DNA of 64,000 nucleotides from Hyphomonadaceae bacterium (GTDB taxonomy: Bacteria > Pseudomonadota > Alphaproteobacteria > Caulobacterales > Hyphomonadaceae): the NCBI GenBank assembly GCA_022844345.1, contig JALHLU010000003.1, forward strand, positions 360,502-424,501. Reading direction: 5' to 3'. Below are positions 47,735 to 55,490 of this stretch, one piece after another. Made by a program: the position numbers and the translations under genes. The number at the start of each line of letters is the position of its first letter. The first letter of the stretch is position 1. The notes under the pieces were generated by a model. The model had not been told where the DNA came from and searched no databases. It saw only the letters and a program-made list of their open reading frames with translations.

Positions 47735-48385
47735 ATGACCCTCACCTTCGATTTCTATTTCTCCTTCCGCAGCCCGTACTCCTACCTCGCCATGCCGGCC
47801 ATCGAGGCGCTGATGGCGCAATACGATGCGCAGGCGAACATGCGCATCGTGCGGCCCATCGCGGTGCGCATTCCCGGCTTCTTTCAGAAGGTGAACCCGC
47901 TCTGGCCGCCCTATCTGGGCAAGGACACCAAACGCATCGCGGAGATGAACGGCATTCCCTATCGCTGGCCGCGCCCTGATCCCATCGTGCAGGATCGCGA
48001 GACTCGCGAGGTCGCAAAGGACCAGCCCTATATCATGCGCGTCTCCCGCCTTGGCGCGCTGGCGGTCGAACGTGGGCGCGGTTTCGACTTCGTGCGCACG
48101 GCCAGCCACATGATGTGGTCCGGCGAGACCGAGAACTGGCACGAAGACGGCAAGCTCGCCGCCTGCGCCGATGCGGCGGGGCTGGATGGCGCGGGGCTGG
48201 AGCGTGATGCGGCGGCAGACGCCGCGCGCCTCGATACGATCATCGAAGGCAACGAAACCGCACAGAACAACGCCGGCCACTGGGGCGTGCCCCTGTTCGT
48301 CTTCGACGGCGAACCCTTCTTCGGCCAGGACCGCATCGACCACCTGATCTGGCAGATGAAGCAGCACGGGCTGCAGGAGCGATAG
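47735..48385 (+). CDS. DsbA-like 2-hydroxychromene-2-carboxylate isomerase family protein
   Basis: A 216-residue thioredoxin-fold protein of the kappa-GST/HCCA isomerase type: it opens with DFYFSFRSPYSYLAMPA, where Ser replaces the redox Cys, and ends with the GHWGVPLFVFDGEPFFGQDR cis-Pro segment. No CxxC and no signal peptide, so it is not a thiol oxidase. HCCA isomerases use glutathione in aromatic degradation, but no such pathway is nearby; the actual substrate is unknown. Confidence 0.87.
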   Translation: MTLTFDFYFSFRSPYSYLAMPAIEALMAQYDAQANMRIVRPIAVRIPGFFQKVNPLWPPYLGKDTKRIAEMNGIPYRWPRPDPIVQDRETREVAKDQPYIMRVSRLGALAVERGRGFDFVRTASHMMWSGETENWHEDGKLAACADAAGLDGAGLERDAAADAARLDTIIEGNETAQNNAGHWGVPLFVFDGEPFFGQDRIDHLIWQMKQHGLQER

Positions 48386-48396
48386 CTGGCTTCTGC

Positions 48397-48556
48397 GAGC
48401 ACGCCCTCGTGGTTCGACTGACGCGCTGTCACGCTCCGCGTGCCACCGCTGCTTACCATGAGGGCTACTTTGCTAGCGGTTGTTCAGCCCTCATGGTGAG
48501 CAGCAAGGCTGCGCGGAGGCGCAGCGTTGCGACCGTCGAACCACGAGGGCGTGCTC
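48397..48556. repeat. Nested palindromic element between convergent genes
   Basis: Outer arms 48397-48418 and 48535-48556 are a perfect 22-bp inverted repeat (GAGCACGCCCTCGTGGTTCG...). Inner arms 48448-48466 and 48486-48504 pair over 19 bp with one mismatch (ACCATGAGGGCT). The ACCATGAGGG and CCTCGTGGTTCGA words are typical of dispersed repeats in this group of bacteria. It exactly fills the space between two convergent stop codons and may serve as a bidirectional terminator. Confidence 0.75.
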
Positions 48557-48564
48557 ACCAGCGC

Positions 48565-49044
48565 CTACTCCGCACCCTTCGGATCGCTCGACAACACCTC
48601 ACGCAAAACGTCCGCCTGCATCGTATCCAGCCGCGGCAGCATCACCCGCGTGGTGTAGTGGCCGAGCAGCTTGTCGCCCTGGAAGAAGGCCCAGTCGACC
48701 ACCTGGCTTTCCTGGAACTCCATGATCGCGCCCTTCTTCAGGCCGCCCAGATAGCGCGGCGCAGAAGCAAGCTCGCCAACGATCTTGTCCGGCGCACGAG
48801 CAACGTACTGGACCCACGCCTCCTCCACGCCTGACTGCCCGTCGCGGCGTGGAAAGGCGGCCTTCAGCGAGAAGTCATACTCGCCCTCGCCGGGCTCTGC
48901 GAAGCGCTCCCAGAAAAAGGAGAGCGAGCCCCGCGCCTGATCCCGCGCGGCGGCAAGGTCACGTTGAAACTCCGCTTCGGGATCGGCAGACTCAGCCGCG
49001 CAGGCGGCAATGGCGGCAACCGCGAAGGCGGCTATCCACCTCAT
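48565..49044 (-). CDS. DUF2314-like lipoprotein
   Basis: 159 residues with a lipoprotein signal (AIAAC, Cys15). The mature chain matches the DUF2314 pattern: FSLKAAFP, EEAWVQYVA, IVGELAS, then VVDWAFFQGDKLLGHYTTRV. This family is a small alpha/beta domain of unknown function. Its start overlaps the stop of the glutaminyl cyclase-like gene by 4 nt, so the two are coupled. Confidence 0.75.
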   Translation of the reverse strand: MRWIAAFAVAAIAACAAESADPEAEFQRDLAAARDQARGSLSFFWERFAEPGEGEYDFSLKAAFPRRDGQSGVEEAWVQYVARAPDKIVGELASAPRYLGGLKKGAIMEFQESQVVDWAFFQGDKLLGHYTTRVMLPRLDTMQADVLREVLSSDPKGAE

Positions 49045-49838
49045 GGATTTGCGGCGGGATCCTTGACGCGGATCTCGAACAGCTTGGGCCAGTATTTGCC
49101 CGTGACGAAAATACGGTCGCCTGCCTTGTCCCACGCGATGCCGTTCAGCACATCCGTGTTGCGGCGCTCTTCCGGCTTCAGCAGGCCGCCGAGATAGATG
49201 ACGCCCTTCACCTCGCCCGTCGCCGGGTCGATGCGCGCGATGCGATCCGTCTCGAACACGTTGGCCCAGATCTCGCCCTTCACGAACTCCAGCTCGTTGA
49301 GCTTGTTGATCGGCTGGCCGTTGTGCGTCACGTCGATACGGCCGGTTTCCTGCAGCGTGGCGGGATCGATCTTGCGGATCTGCGCCGTGCCGTCGCTCAT
49401 GTAGATCTGCGTGTCGTCTGCCGTCAGGCCCCAGCCCTCGCCGGGATAGGTCCACTCCCGCTTCTGCGCGAACGTGGCCTTGTCGAAGACGAAGCCTTTG
49501 CCGCTGCGCCAGGTCAGCGTGATGATCTCGTCACCCCAGATCACCATGCCTTCGCCGAAGAACTCGTCGGCAAGATCATGCTGCTGGAGCACCGCACCGG
49601 TTGCGAGATCGACCTTGCGCAGCCAGGACTCTCCCTCCTGCCCAGTCGTCTCGTAGAGAACGCCCTCCGCGAAGACGAGCCCCTGCGTGAACGCCTTGGG
49701 GTCGTGCGGATAGGCCGCCACGATATCGTAGCTGTAGGCGGGCAGCGTCGCCACGGCCGGTCCGGCAGGCGCTGGCGTCTCCGACGGCGAACAGGCGCAG
49801 GCGGACAGCAGGACGAAGGCGGCCAGGAGCATTTTCAT
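49041..49838 (-). CDS. Glutaminyl-peptide cyclotransferase (plant type) lipoprotein
   Basis: A 265-residue envelope protein with lipobox LLSAC (Cys14) and a five-bladed propeller of the plant/bacterial glutaminyl cyclase family: PHDPKAFTQGLVF, LYETTGQEG, EFFGEGMVIWGD, GEGWGLTADDTQIYMSDGT and LNELEFVKGEIWANVF. These enzymes make N-terminal pyroglutamate on exported peptides. The catalytic Glu and surrounding Trp appear present. Confidence 0.87.
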   Translation of the reverse strand: MKMLLAAFVLLSACACSPSETPAPAGPAVATLPAYSYDIVAAYPHDPKAFTQGLVFAEGVLYETTGQEGESWLRKVDLATGAVLQQHDLADEFFGEGMVIWGDEIITLTWRSGKGFVFDKATFAQKREWTYPGEGWGLTADDTQIYMSDGTAQIRKIDPATLQETGRIDVTHNGQPINKLNELEFVKGEIWANVFETDRIARIDPATGEVKGVIYLGGLLKPEERRNTDVLNGIAWDKAGDRIFVTGKYWPKLFEIRVKDPAANP

Positions 49839-49932
49839 GCGCCGGTTCTAGAGCACGGCGACAGAAGCTGTGAAGCGGCTTTCACCGCTCCACAGCACAA
49901 TTCATGACTGTCACAGGCCTTTTATGGGCTTG

Positions 49933-50703
49933 TTATTGAGCCGGACGCGGTCCCGGCGGCGCGTGCGCCGGAAGAGCAGGCAGGTTGCCGATCATGCCAT
50001 CGGGCCGCGCCTTGGCCAGCATGCGCTGATAGGCCGGGCGCGCTTCCATCCGGGCCTTCCAGGCGTTGATATTGGGGAAGCGGGTCTTGTCCACGATGTT
50101 CAGCGCCATCCCGAAATTCAGCGGGAACACCATCATGATGTCAGCTGCGGAGAATTCGGCGCCGCCGAAATACGGGTGCTTGCCAAGGAAATCTTCGGCG
50201 AACTGCACTTCGGCCTCGGAATCCACCATGCGCGAACGCTCTTTCGGCGGATTGATCATCCACACGCGATAATCCGCGATCAGGCGCGAAGCGAGCGAGC
50301 CTTCCGCGTGATGCATCCAGATCAGGTGGTTGGGATAGTCCGCGCTGTCGAGCGCGGGCGTCAGCTTGCCCGGCGCATAGCGGTTGATGATCGTCTCGAT
50401 GATCGCGCCGGACTCGGTCAGCACCTGGTCGCCCACCGTCACGGTCGGCGCCACCGGCATGCCGGGGTTCACCTTCCGGATTTCAGCCATCGACCCCGCG
50501 AGGTCGCCGCGCTTGAACACGAGCGTGTAGGGCAACTCCAGCTCTTCCATCAGCCAGACGATCCGCTCCGAACGGCGACCCTCAAGGTGGTAGACGGTGA
50601 TCTGCGGCATCTCCATCGCCATTGTGGCGGCGGCGCCGGGCGCCGGGCCCGTCGTGCATCCCGCCATCGCAATCATGGCTGCGGCCAGTAGCAGGCGTTT
50701 CAT
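49933..50703 (-). CDS. GST-fold lipoprotein 1
   Basis: 256 residues: a clear lipoprotein signal (MIAMAGC, Cys16), a short linker, then a complete glutathione S-transferase fold. The thioredoxin-like half has ITVYHLEGRRSERIVWLMEE and the cis-Pro with SNAIL/TRAIL-type ESGAI; the helical half ends near RPAYQRML. GSTs are normally cytoplasmic, so envelope anchoring is unusual. GGGAGAGAG lies upstream of the ATG. A paralogue with the same layout is 92 nt upstream on the same strand. Confidence 0.82.
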   Translation of the reverse strand: MKRLLLAAAMIAMAGCTTGPAPGAAATMAMEMPQITVYHLEGRRSERIVWLMEELELPYTLVFKRGDLAGSMAEIRKVNPGMPVAPTVTVGDQVLTESGAIIETIINRYAPGKLTPALDSADYPNHLIWMHHAEGSLASRLIADYRVWMINPPKERSRMVDSEAEVQFAEDFLGKHPYFGGAEFSAADIMMVFPLNFGMALNIVDKTRFPNINAWKARMEARPAYQRMLAKARPDGMIGNLPALPAHAPPGPRPAQ

Positions 50704-50795
50704 GGCGTCTCTCTCCCGATAATTGTTATTACACTATGCGTAGCATGCGTCGCCGGACGCCGCGAGACACGTTCTCGATAGGATAACCGGCGCGC

Positions 50796-51584
50796 CTAGC
50801 GTGCCGGCGGGCGCGCCTCGTCCGGCAGCGGCGCGGGCGGACCGATCATGCCGTTCGGCCGCGCTGTCGCGACCATCCGTTGATAGGCCGGGCGGGCGTG
50901 CATGCGTTCCAGCCAGCCGAGGATTTGCGGAAATCGCTCGCTGTCGACGATGTTGAGCAGCAGCGTATAGCGCAGCGCAAACTCCATCATGATGTCGGCT
51001 GACGTGAACTCCGCCCCGCCGAAATACGGGTTCTTGCTCAACCAGTCCTCGGCAAACCGGATGACGTTCTCGGAGTCCACCAGCGGCGAGCGCCGCTCGG
51101 GAGGTTTGATCTGCCAGACATTGTAGTCCGTTCCCACGCGCGGCAGCAGCGATCCTTCCGCATACTGGTACCAGATCTGGTGCCAGGGATACTCCGGACT
51201 ATCGAGCGCCGGCATCAGCTTGCCCGGCGCGTGGCGCCGCAGGATCACATCGATGATCGCCCCCGATTCCATCAGAACCTGATCGCCGTAGATCACCGTG
51301 GGCGCCGTTGGCATTTTCGGATTCACCTTGCGGATTTCCGCCAGCGATGCGCCGAGGCTATTGTTCACGAATTTCAGCTGGTAGGGAAAGCCCAGCTCTT
51401 CCATCAGCCACACGACGCGCTCGGACCGGCGGCCCTCAAGGTGATAGATGGTGATGGGCGGCATGGGCGTTGCCTCTGCCGCGTGGACCGCCGGCGCCGG
51501 CGACACGGTTTCCCGCGTGGTGACGGAAACGCACCCGGCGAGGGTCACAGCCAGAATGGCCGCAAGTGCAGATGCAATTTTCAT
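50796..51584 (-). CDS. GST-fold lipoprotein 2
   Basis: 262 residues with lipobox TLAGC (Cys18), a linker of about 25 residues and a GST fold closely related to the downstream gene: ITIYHLEGRRSERVVWLMEE, ESGAI, NPYFGGAEFTSADIMMEF and HARPAYQRM. ATG 51584 is preferred over an earlier in-frame ATG because it gives an intact signal peptide and has GGGGAG at about 10 nt. Both proteins lack a conserved N-terminal Cys; a Ser or Tyr would have to activate the thiol. Confidence 0.82.
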   Translation of the reverse strand: MKIASALAAILAVTLAGCVSVTTRETVSPAPAVHAAEATPMPPITIYHLEGRRSERVVWLMEELGFPYQLKFVNNSLGASLAEIRKVNPKMPTAPTVIYGDQVLMESGAIIDVILRRHAPGKLMPALDSPEYPWHQIWYQYAEGSLLPRVGTDYNVWQIKPPERRSPLVDSENVIRFAEDWLSKNPYFGGAEFTSADIMMEFALRYTLLLNIVDSERFPQILGWLERMHARPAYQRMVATARPNGMIGPPAPLPDEARPPAR

Positions 51585-51679
51585 TGGCGCCTGTCTCCCC
51601 GCCCCTCGCAGGGGCTTGTGATTTTCCGCAACGTCGCCTGCTCTTCCGGAGACCGCAAGCCACGACTTCAATTCAGGAC

Positions 51680-51720
51680 TTGCCAGCGTAGCCGGGTTTG
51701 ATTATTTACAATGTAAATAA
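51680..51720 (+). promoter_or_regulatory. Promoter with near-perfect palindromic operator
   Basis: TTGCCA (51680-51685), 17 nt, TATTTA (51703-51708) is a reasonable sigma-70 type promoter. It overlaps TTATTTACA-A-TGTAAATAA (51702-51720), a perfect 9-bp inverted repeat around one base, of the kind bound by TetR-family repressors. The ribosome site CAGGAG starts 3 nt later. No regulator gene is adjacent. Confidence 0.55.
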
Positions 51721-51734
51721 TACAGGAGACGCCG

Positions 51735-52523
51735 ATGACCACCTTCCGTGACAAGCTTCTGGCCGGGAAAACCGCCTTCGTCGCCGGCGCCTCCAGCGGC
51801 ATCAACCTGCAGATCGCCACGCGGCTGGCCGAAGCCGGCGCCGCCGTCACCATTCTCTCGCGCTCGCCCGACAAGATCGAAGCGGCGGCTGCAGGAATCC
51901 GCGCCAAAGGCGGCAAGTGCATCGGCATCGCACAAGACGTCCGCGACCATGACGGCGTCGGCGCCGCCTTCGCAAAATCCGTCGAGGCGCATGGCGAGAT
52001 CGACATTCTTGTCTCCGGCGCCGCCGGCAACTTCGTCGCGCCGTTCAACGGCATCTCGTACAACGGCTTCCGCGCCGTGATCGATATCGACCTGGTCGGT
52101 CTCTACAACGTCATGCGCCAGGGCTTCCCCCATCTGCGCAAGCCAGGCGCGTCCTGCATCACCATATCTGCCCCTCAGGCGCTGCACCCGTATCCGCTGC
52201 AGGCCCACGTCAACGCCGCCAAGGCCGGCGCAGACATGTTGGTGAAGACGCTGGCGGTTGAATGGGGATCGATGGGCGTGCGCCTTAACTCCATCATCCC
52301 CGGCCCGATCGCCGACACTGAAGGCATGGCCCGCCTCGCGCCGACGCCCGAAGCGATGGAGAAGAGCGCCAAGGGAACGCCGCTGCAGCGCCTCGGCACG
52401 AAAGACGAAGTCGCTGACCTCGCCCTTTTCCTCTGCTCGGACGCTGCCGCCTACATCACCGGTACGGTCATCCCCTGCGATGGCGGGCTGTGCCTGCTGG
52501 GTGCGGGGCGCGTGGGCGGCTAG
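51735..52523 (+). CDS. 2,4-dienoyl-CoA reductase-like SDR
   Basis: 262-residue short-chain dehydrogenase. The nucleotide motif GASSGIN and the region HVNAAKAGADMLVKTLAVEW followed by RLNSIIPGPIADTEG match peroxisomal/bacterial 2,4-dienoyl-CoA reductases, in which the usual YxxxK is replaced by a different arrangement around the Lys. It would act in beta-oxidation of unsaturated fatty acids. A palindromic operator overlaps its promoter, fitting induction by fatty acids (inference). Its stop overlaps the convergent cupin gene by 4 nt. Confidence 0.85.
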   Translation: MTTFRDKLLAGKTAFVAGASSGINLQIATRLAEAGAAVTILSRSPDKIEAAAAGIRAKGGKCIGIAQDVRDHDGVGAAFAKSVEAHGEIDILVSGAAGNFVAPFNGISYNGFRAVIDIDLVGLYNVMRQGFPHLRKPGASCITISAPQALHPYPLQAHVNAAKAGADMLVKTLAVEWGSMGVRLNSIIPGPIADTEGMARLAPTPEAMEKSAKGTPLQRLGTKDEVADLALFLCSDAAAYITGTVIPCDGGLCLLGAGRVGG

Positions 52524-52891
52524 ATGCAATCCGGGTCAGCCACAGTGCGCTCGTTCACGACACCGTCGCCGGTGTTCACCACCTCGGACTTCTCGAACAA
52601 CACCACCTGACATTCGCCGCCAAGCGCCTCGGGCTTATGCTCGACGCCCTTGGGCACGATGATGAAGGAGCCCGGGCCGACATCCTCGAACCGCTCGCGG
52701 AAATGCATCCGCAGCGTGCCGCCGACGACGAGGAACATCTCGTCCGCATCGGCATGATGATGCCAGTGGAACTCCCCCTGCAGGCGGACGAGCCGCACAT
52801 CGTGGTCATCCACGCGCCCAATGCGCTTCGGGCTCCACGGCGCGTCGAACAGCGCGAATTTCTCTGCGATGGAAACCGGCTTGGGCGTCAT
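52520..52891 (-). CDS. Small cupin-domain protein
   Basis: A 123-residue single-domain cupin. Motif 1 is HWHHHADADEMFLVVGG with the His and Glu metal ligands, and motif 2 is PGSFIIVPKGVEHKP with the second-half His. Such proteins bind a divalent metal; function ranges from isomerase to dioxygenase to none known. ATG 52891 with GAGGTGAG upstream is the start. It overlaps the SDR gene end to end. Confidence 0.88.
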   Translation of the reverse strand: MTPKPVSIAEKFALFDAPWSPKRIGRVDDHDVRLVRLQGEFHWHHHADADEMFLVVGGTLRMHFRERFEDVGPGSFIIVPKGVEHKPEALGGECQVVLFEKSEVVNTGDGVVNERTVADPDCI

Positions 52892-52956
52892 CGTCTCACC
52901 TCTGACAGCCAGGTTCGCAAAGTGAACCAAACAGCGCAATCGGACGTTGCTGTGGA

Positions 52957-53127
52957 ATGAGCACGCCCTTGCCGCCTGAAGTACCCGGTCCCGAACCCGT
53001 GAAGCCAGGCCCCGAGCCTGATCGCGACACCCGCATTCCTCCCCCCACCCCGCCCGTGGAAGTTCCGCCCCAGCCGGTGGCCGATCCCCCGGCCTCGCCG
53101 CGACCGCCTCCGCCCATCACGGCCTGA
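52957..53127 (+). CDS. Proline-rich small protein, 56 aa
   Basis: Begins MSTPLPPEVPGPEPVKPGPE and continues with more than 40 percent Pro to PPPPITA. The third-position bias to G/C and lack of rare codons fit real coding, but the ribosome site is weak (only GGA nearby). Low-complexity frames can arise by chance in GC-rich DNA, so this is tentative. No homologue recognised. Confidence 0.4.
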   Translation: MSTPLPPEVPGPEPVKPGPEPDRDTRIPPPTPPVEVPPQPVADPPASPRPPPPITA

Positions 53128-53153
53128 GGCGGTACAGCCCGGAACGGCACGGC

Positions 53154-53585
53154 CTAGAACAGCAGGTCATCCTTCGGCGCGCCGCCCGGCGTTGACGGCG
53201 CTGCGCTCGCGGCCGCTGGCGGCGGATCGCCCTCGTCGCGCAGGTGGAAGATCACTTTCAGGATCAGGCGCAGCACGATCGCCCCGCCAAGGGCCGCCAG
53301 CACCATCCACAACTGCGGCCGCAGCGGATCGGACATCGAGAACCCGAAGCCGATCAACGCCAGCGCCGACATCACGTAGACGCCCTTGACCAGAACCTGC
53401 AGCGGCCGCCCTCGCCACGGGAACCATCCCGCAACGATACCCAGCGCCAGCATCCCGAAATAGCTGATGGCGATCCAACCCGACCAGTGAATATCCACTT
53501 CGCCCATCGAATAGACGATGGCGAAACAGGCCGCGATGCAGCCAAGCCCGAACAGGTGGGTGAGGATGTGATAGGCGAGTTTCAT
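53154..53585 (-). CDS. Four-helix inner-membrane protein, unknown
   Basis: 143 residues, four predicted membrane helices (about 8-26, 38-55, 67-85, 92-112) and a soluble tail rich in Pro/Ala ending DDLLF. No conserved charged motif typical of a transporter. ATG 53585 or the GTG before it. It is 61 nt after the DUF2809 gene on the same strand and could belong to the glyQ transcript. Confidence 0.7.
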   Translation of the reverse strand: MKLAYHILTHLFGLGCIAACFAIVYSMGEVDIHWSGWIAISYFGMLALGIVAGWFPWRGRPLQVLVKGVYVMSALALIGFGFSMSDPLRPQLWMVLAALGGAIVLRLILKVIFHLRDEGDPPPAAASAAPSTPGGAPKDDLLF

Positions 53586-53646
53586 CACTGCCGTTATGCC
53601 CTGCCCCGCGCGAAACGGGCAATGGCCGGCAAGCAGGCAGAGCGCA

Positions 53647-54027
53647 TCATTTGTCCTGAGACCGCGCCCTGCCGATGAACAACTCGATCGCCAGCACGAT
53701 CACCGCGCCCGCCATGTAGGCGCCGATATCCAGCCAGTCGAACGAACCGCCGAGAACCGTACGCGCCAGCGCATTGCCGCTCAACCCAAGTGCACCGAGC
53801 AGATTGAGAGCCTGCGCCGCCTCGATAGCGAACGCGATCGCGAGCGTGGCGGTGATTGCAGGAATGGTTCCGATAGGCGCAACCGCCCGCAGCCCCGTGT
53901 AAACCAGCATCACGGCGAGCACATCGCCGACATAGGGGCGGATGAATGCATCCCGCACGAACAGCGCGATCACTACCTCGATGCCGAGGAGGACGAGGGC
54001 GACGACCGCGTATGACCGTCTTCCCAT
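53647..54027 (-). CDS. DUF2809 membrane protein
   Basis: 126 residues with four membrane helices and the DUF2809 signature: IRPYVGDVLAVMLVY after the first helix and FDWLDIGAYMAGA near the end. Function unknown. ATG 54027 overlaps the glyQ stop (TGATG), so translation is coupled to glyQ; a longer GTG start exists but lies inside glyQ. Confidence 0.78.
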   Translation of the reverse strand: MGRRSYAVVALVLLGIEVVIALFVRDAFIRPYVGDVLAVMLVYTGLRAVAPIGTIPAITATLAIAFAIEAAQALNLLGALGLSGNALARTVLGGSFDWLDIGAYMAGAVIVLAIELFIGRARSQDK

Positions 54028-54947
54028 CAGGCGTGCTGCGACCTCTCCCACGCCTCAGCTGACCCCTTCGCGAGATCACGCACGCGGCCGATGAAGCTCT
54101 GGCGCTCGGTCGGCGAAATCACGCCGCGCGCATCCAGCAGGTTGAAGATGTGGCTCGCCTTCAGCGCCTGCTCGTAAGCCGGCAGCGGCAGCGGCGTCTC
54201 CAGCGCCAGCAGCTTCTTGCAGACCTTCTCGCAGTCCGAGAACCAGCGCTGCAGCACTTCGGTATCGGCGTGTTCGAAGTTGTAGGCCGACTGCTGCTTC
54301 TCGTTCTCGAGGAACACGTCGCCATAGCTCAGCGGGAATTCCGACTGCGGATCGTTGAACGGCAGGTCGTACACGCGGTCGAGGCCGAACACATACATCG
54401 CCAGCCGCTCAAGCCCGTAGGTCAACTCGCCAGACACCGGCCGCACATCGAGGCCGCCGACCTGCTGGAAGTAGGTGAACTGCGAGACTTCCATCCCGTC
54501 GCACCAGACTTCCCAGCCAAGGCCCCAGGCGCCCACGGTGGGATTCTCCCAATCGTCTTCCACAAAGCGGATATCGTGCACGGTTGGATCAATGCCAATC
54601 TCGTACAGGCTCTGCAGGTAGAGATCCTGGATGTCCGGCGGGTTCGGTTTCAGGATCACCTGATACTGGTAATAGTGCTGCAGCCGGTTCGGGTTCTCGC
54701 CATAGCGGCCATCCTTCGGCCGGCGCGAGGGCTGCGGATAGGCCGCATACCAGGGCTTTGGCCCCAGCGCGCGCAGCGTGGTCGAGGGGTGCAGCGTGCC
54801 GGCGCCGACCTCCATGTCGTATGGCTGCAGGATCGCGCAGCCCTTCGACGACCAGTAGGCCGACAGCCTCAGGATGATTTCCTGAAAGCTCGCCGGTTTG
54901 GCGAGTTGCGGCTTCCTGATGTCTTGGCGGCTGGCTTGTGCGGTCAT
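54027..54947 (-). CDS. glyQ: Glycyl-tRNA synthetase alpha subunit
   Basis: Catalytic subunit of the bacterial alpha2-beta2 glycyl-tRNA synthetase; it activates glycine and charges tRNA-Gly. The 306-residue protein shows [39 protein letters not shown] and [19 protein letters not shown], the class II active-site segments. ATG 54947 is the family start. In most relatives glyS follows closely; here it is about 6.7 kb away. Confidence 0.96.
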   Translation of the reverse strand: MTAQASRQDIRKPQLAKPASFQEIILRLSAYWSSKGCAILQPYDMEVGAGTLHPSTTLRALGPKPWYAAYPQPSRRPKDGRYGENPNRLQHYYQYQVILKPNPPDIQDLYLQSLYEIGIDPTVHDIRFVEDDWENPTVGAWGLGWEVWCDGMEVSQFTYFQQVGGLDVRPVSGELTYGLERLAMYVFGLDRVYDLPFNDPQSEFPLSYGDVFLENEKQQSAYNFEHADTEVLQRWFSDCEKVCKKLLALETPLPLPAYEQALKASHIFNLLDARGVISPTERQSFIGRVRDLAKGSAEAWERSQHA

Positions 54948-55036
54948 GGCGGTCCCTGATCTGCCGCGACTCCATAAGCCGCCCCGGCGCTCGGGACAAT
55001 CAAGGAACGGTTGAAGGCACCTGGTGTGCGGACCCG

Positions 55037-55126
55037 CTAACGGCGCCCGCCATTGGGGCGCACGGCCAGCACAGCCAGCACCACGAAGGCGAGGACGAGC
55101 GAACTTGCCTGAATCAGAACCTGCAT
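55037..55126 (-). CDS. Tiny single-helix membrane protein, 29 aa
   Basis: Reads [20 protein letters not shown] and then a short basic tail (VRPNGGRR). GAGGTG lies 8-9 nt before the ATG. One hydrophobic helix with a positive C-terminus fits the class of small membrane peptides. It sits in the 350-nt gap between the 62-aa protein and glyQ, which is otherwise empty. Length alone cannot prove it is translated. Confidence 0.42.
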   Translation of the reverse strand: MQVLIQASSLVLAFVVLAVLAVRPNGGRR

Positions 55127-55295
55127 ACACCACACCTCGGCCAAGCCGCTTACGCGCCAGTTAATGCGGAGCCGCCGCGACCGCATCGCCTGACGTCACT
55201 TTGTCGCGGCGATTCGGGTGCGCTGCGACCACTGTCTCTGTTTGCTTGGGGAATGAGACCGGGGTGGGGCGAAGGCGTGGCGGCGGCGGCCCGCC

Positions 55296-55484
55296 TCAGC
55301 TCTTCGGCGCGTCGTCGCCCGGCGTTTTCTTCTTCCGGTGATCATCGAGCCTGCGCACAACCACTTCGTGCGGCTCATCCTGCGGCGGGGCTGGCGGTGG
55401 GCGGCCGAAACGTTCGCGGATGGCCGGCCGGGCAAGCAGGATGATCAGCAGCGCAACGATGAAGACGAGAATGACCGGTCCCAT
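55296..55484 (-). CDS. Small single-helix membrane protein, 62 aa
   Basis: N-terminal membrane helix (VILVFIVALLIILLA) followed by a Pro-rich, then highly charged cytoplasmic tail (HEVVVRRLDDHRKKKTPGD). It is 6 nt after the methyltransferase gene and likely its operon partner. No family recognised. Confidence 0.6.
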   Translation of the reverse strand: MGPVILVFIVALLIILLARPAIRERFGRPPPAPPQDEPHEVVVRRLDDHRKKKTPGDDAPKS

Positions 55485-55490
55485 GATCGC

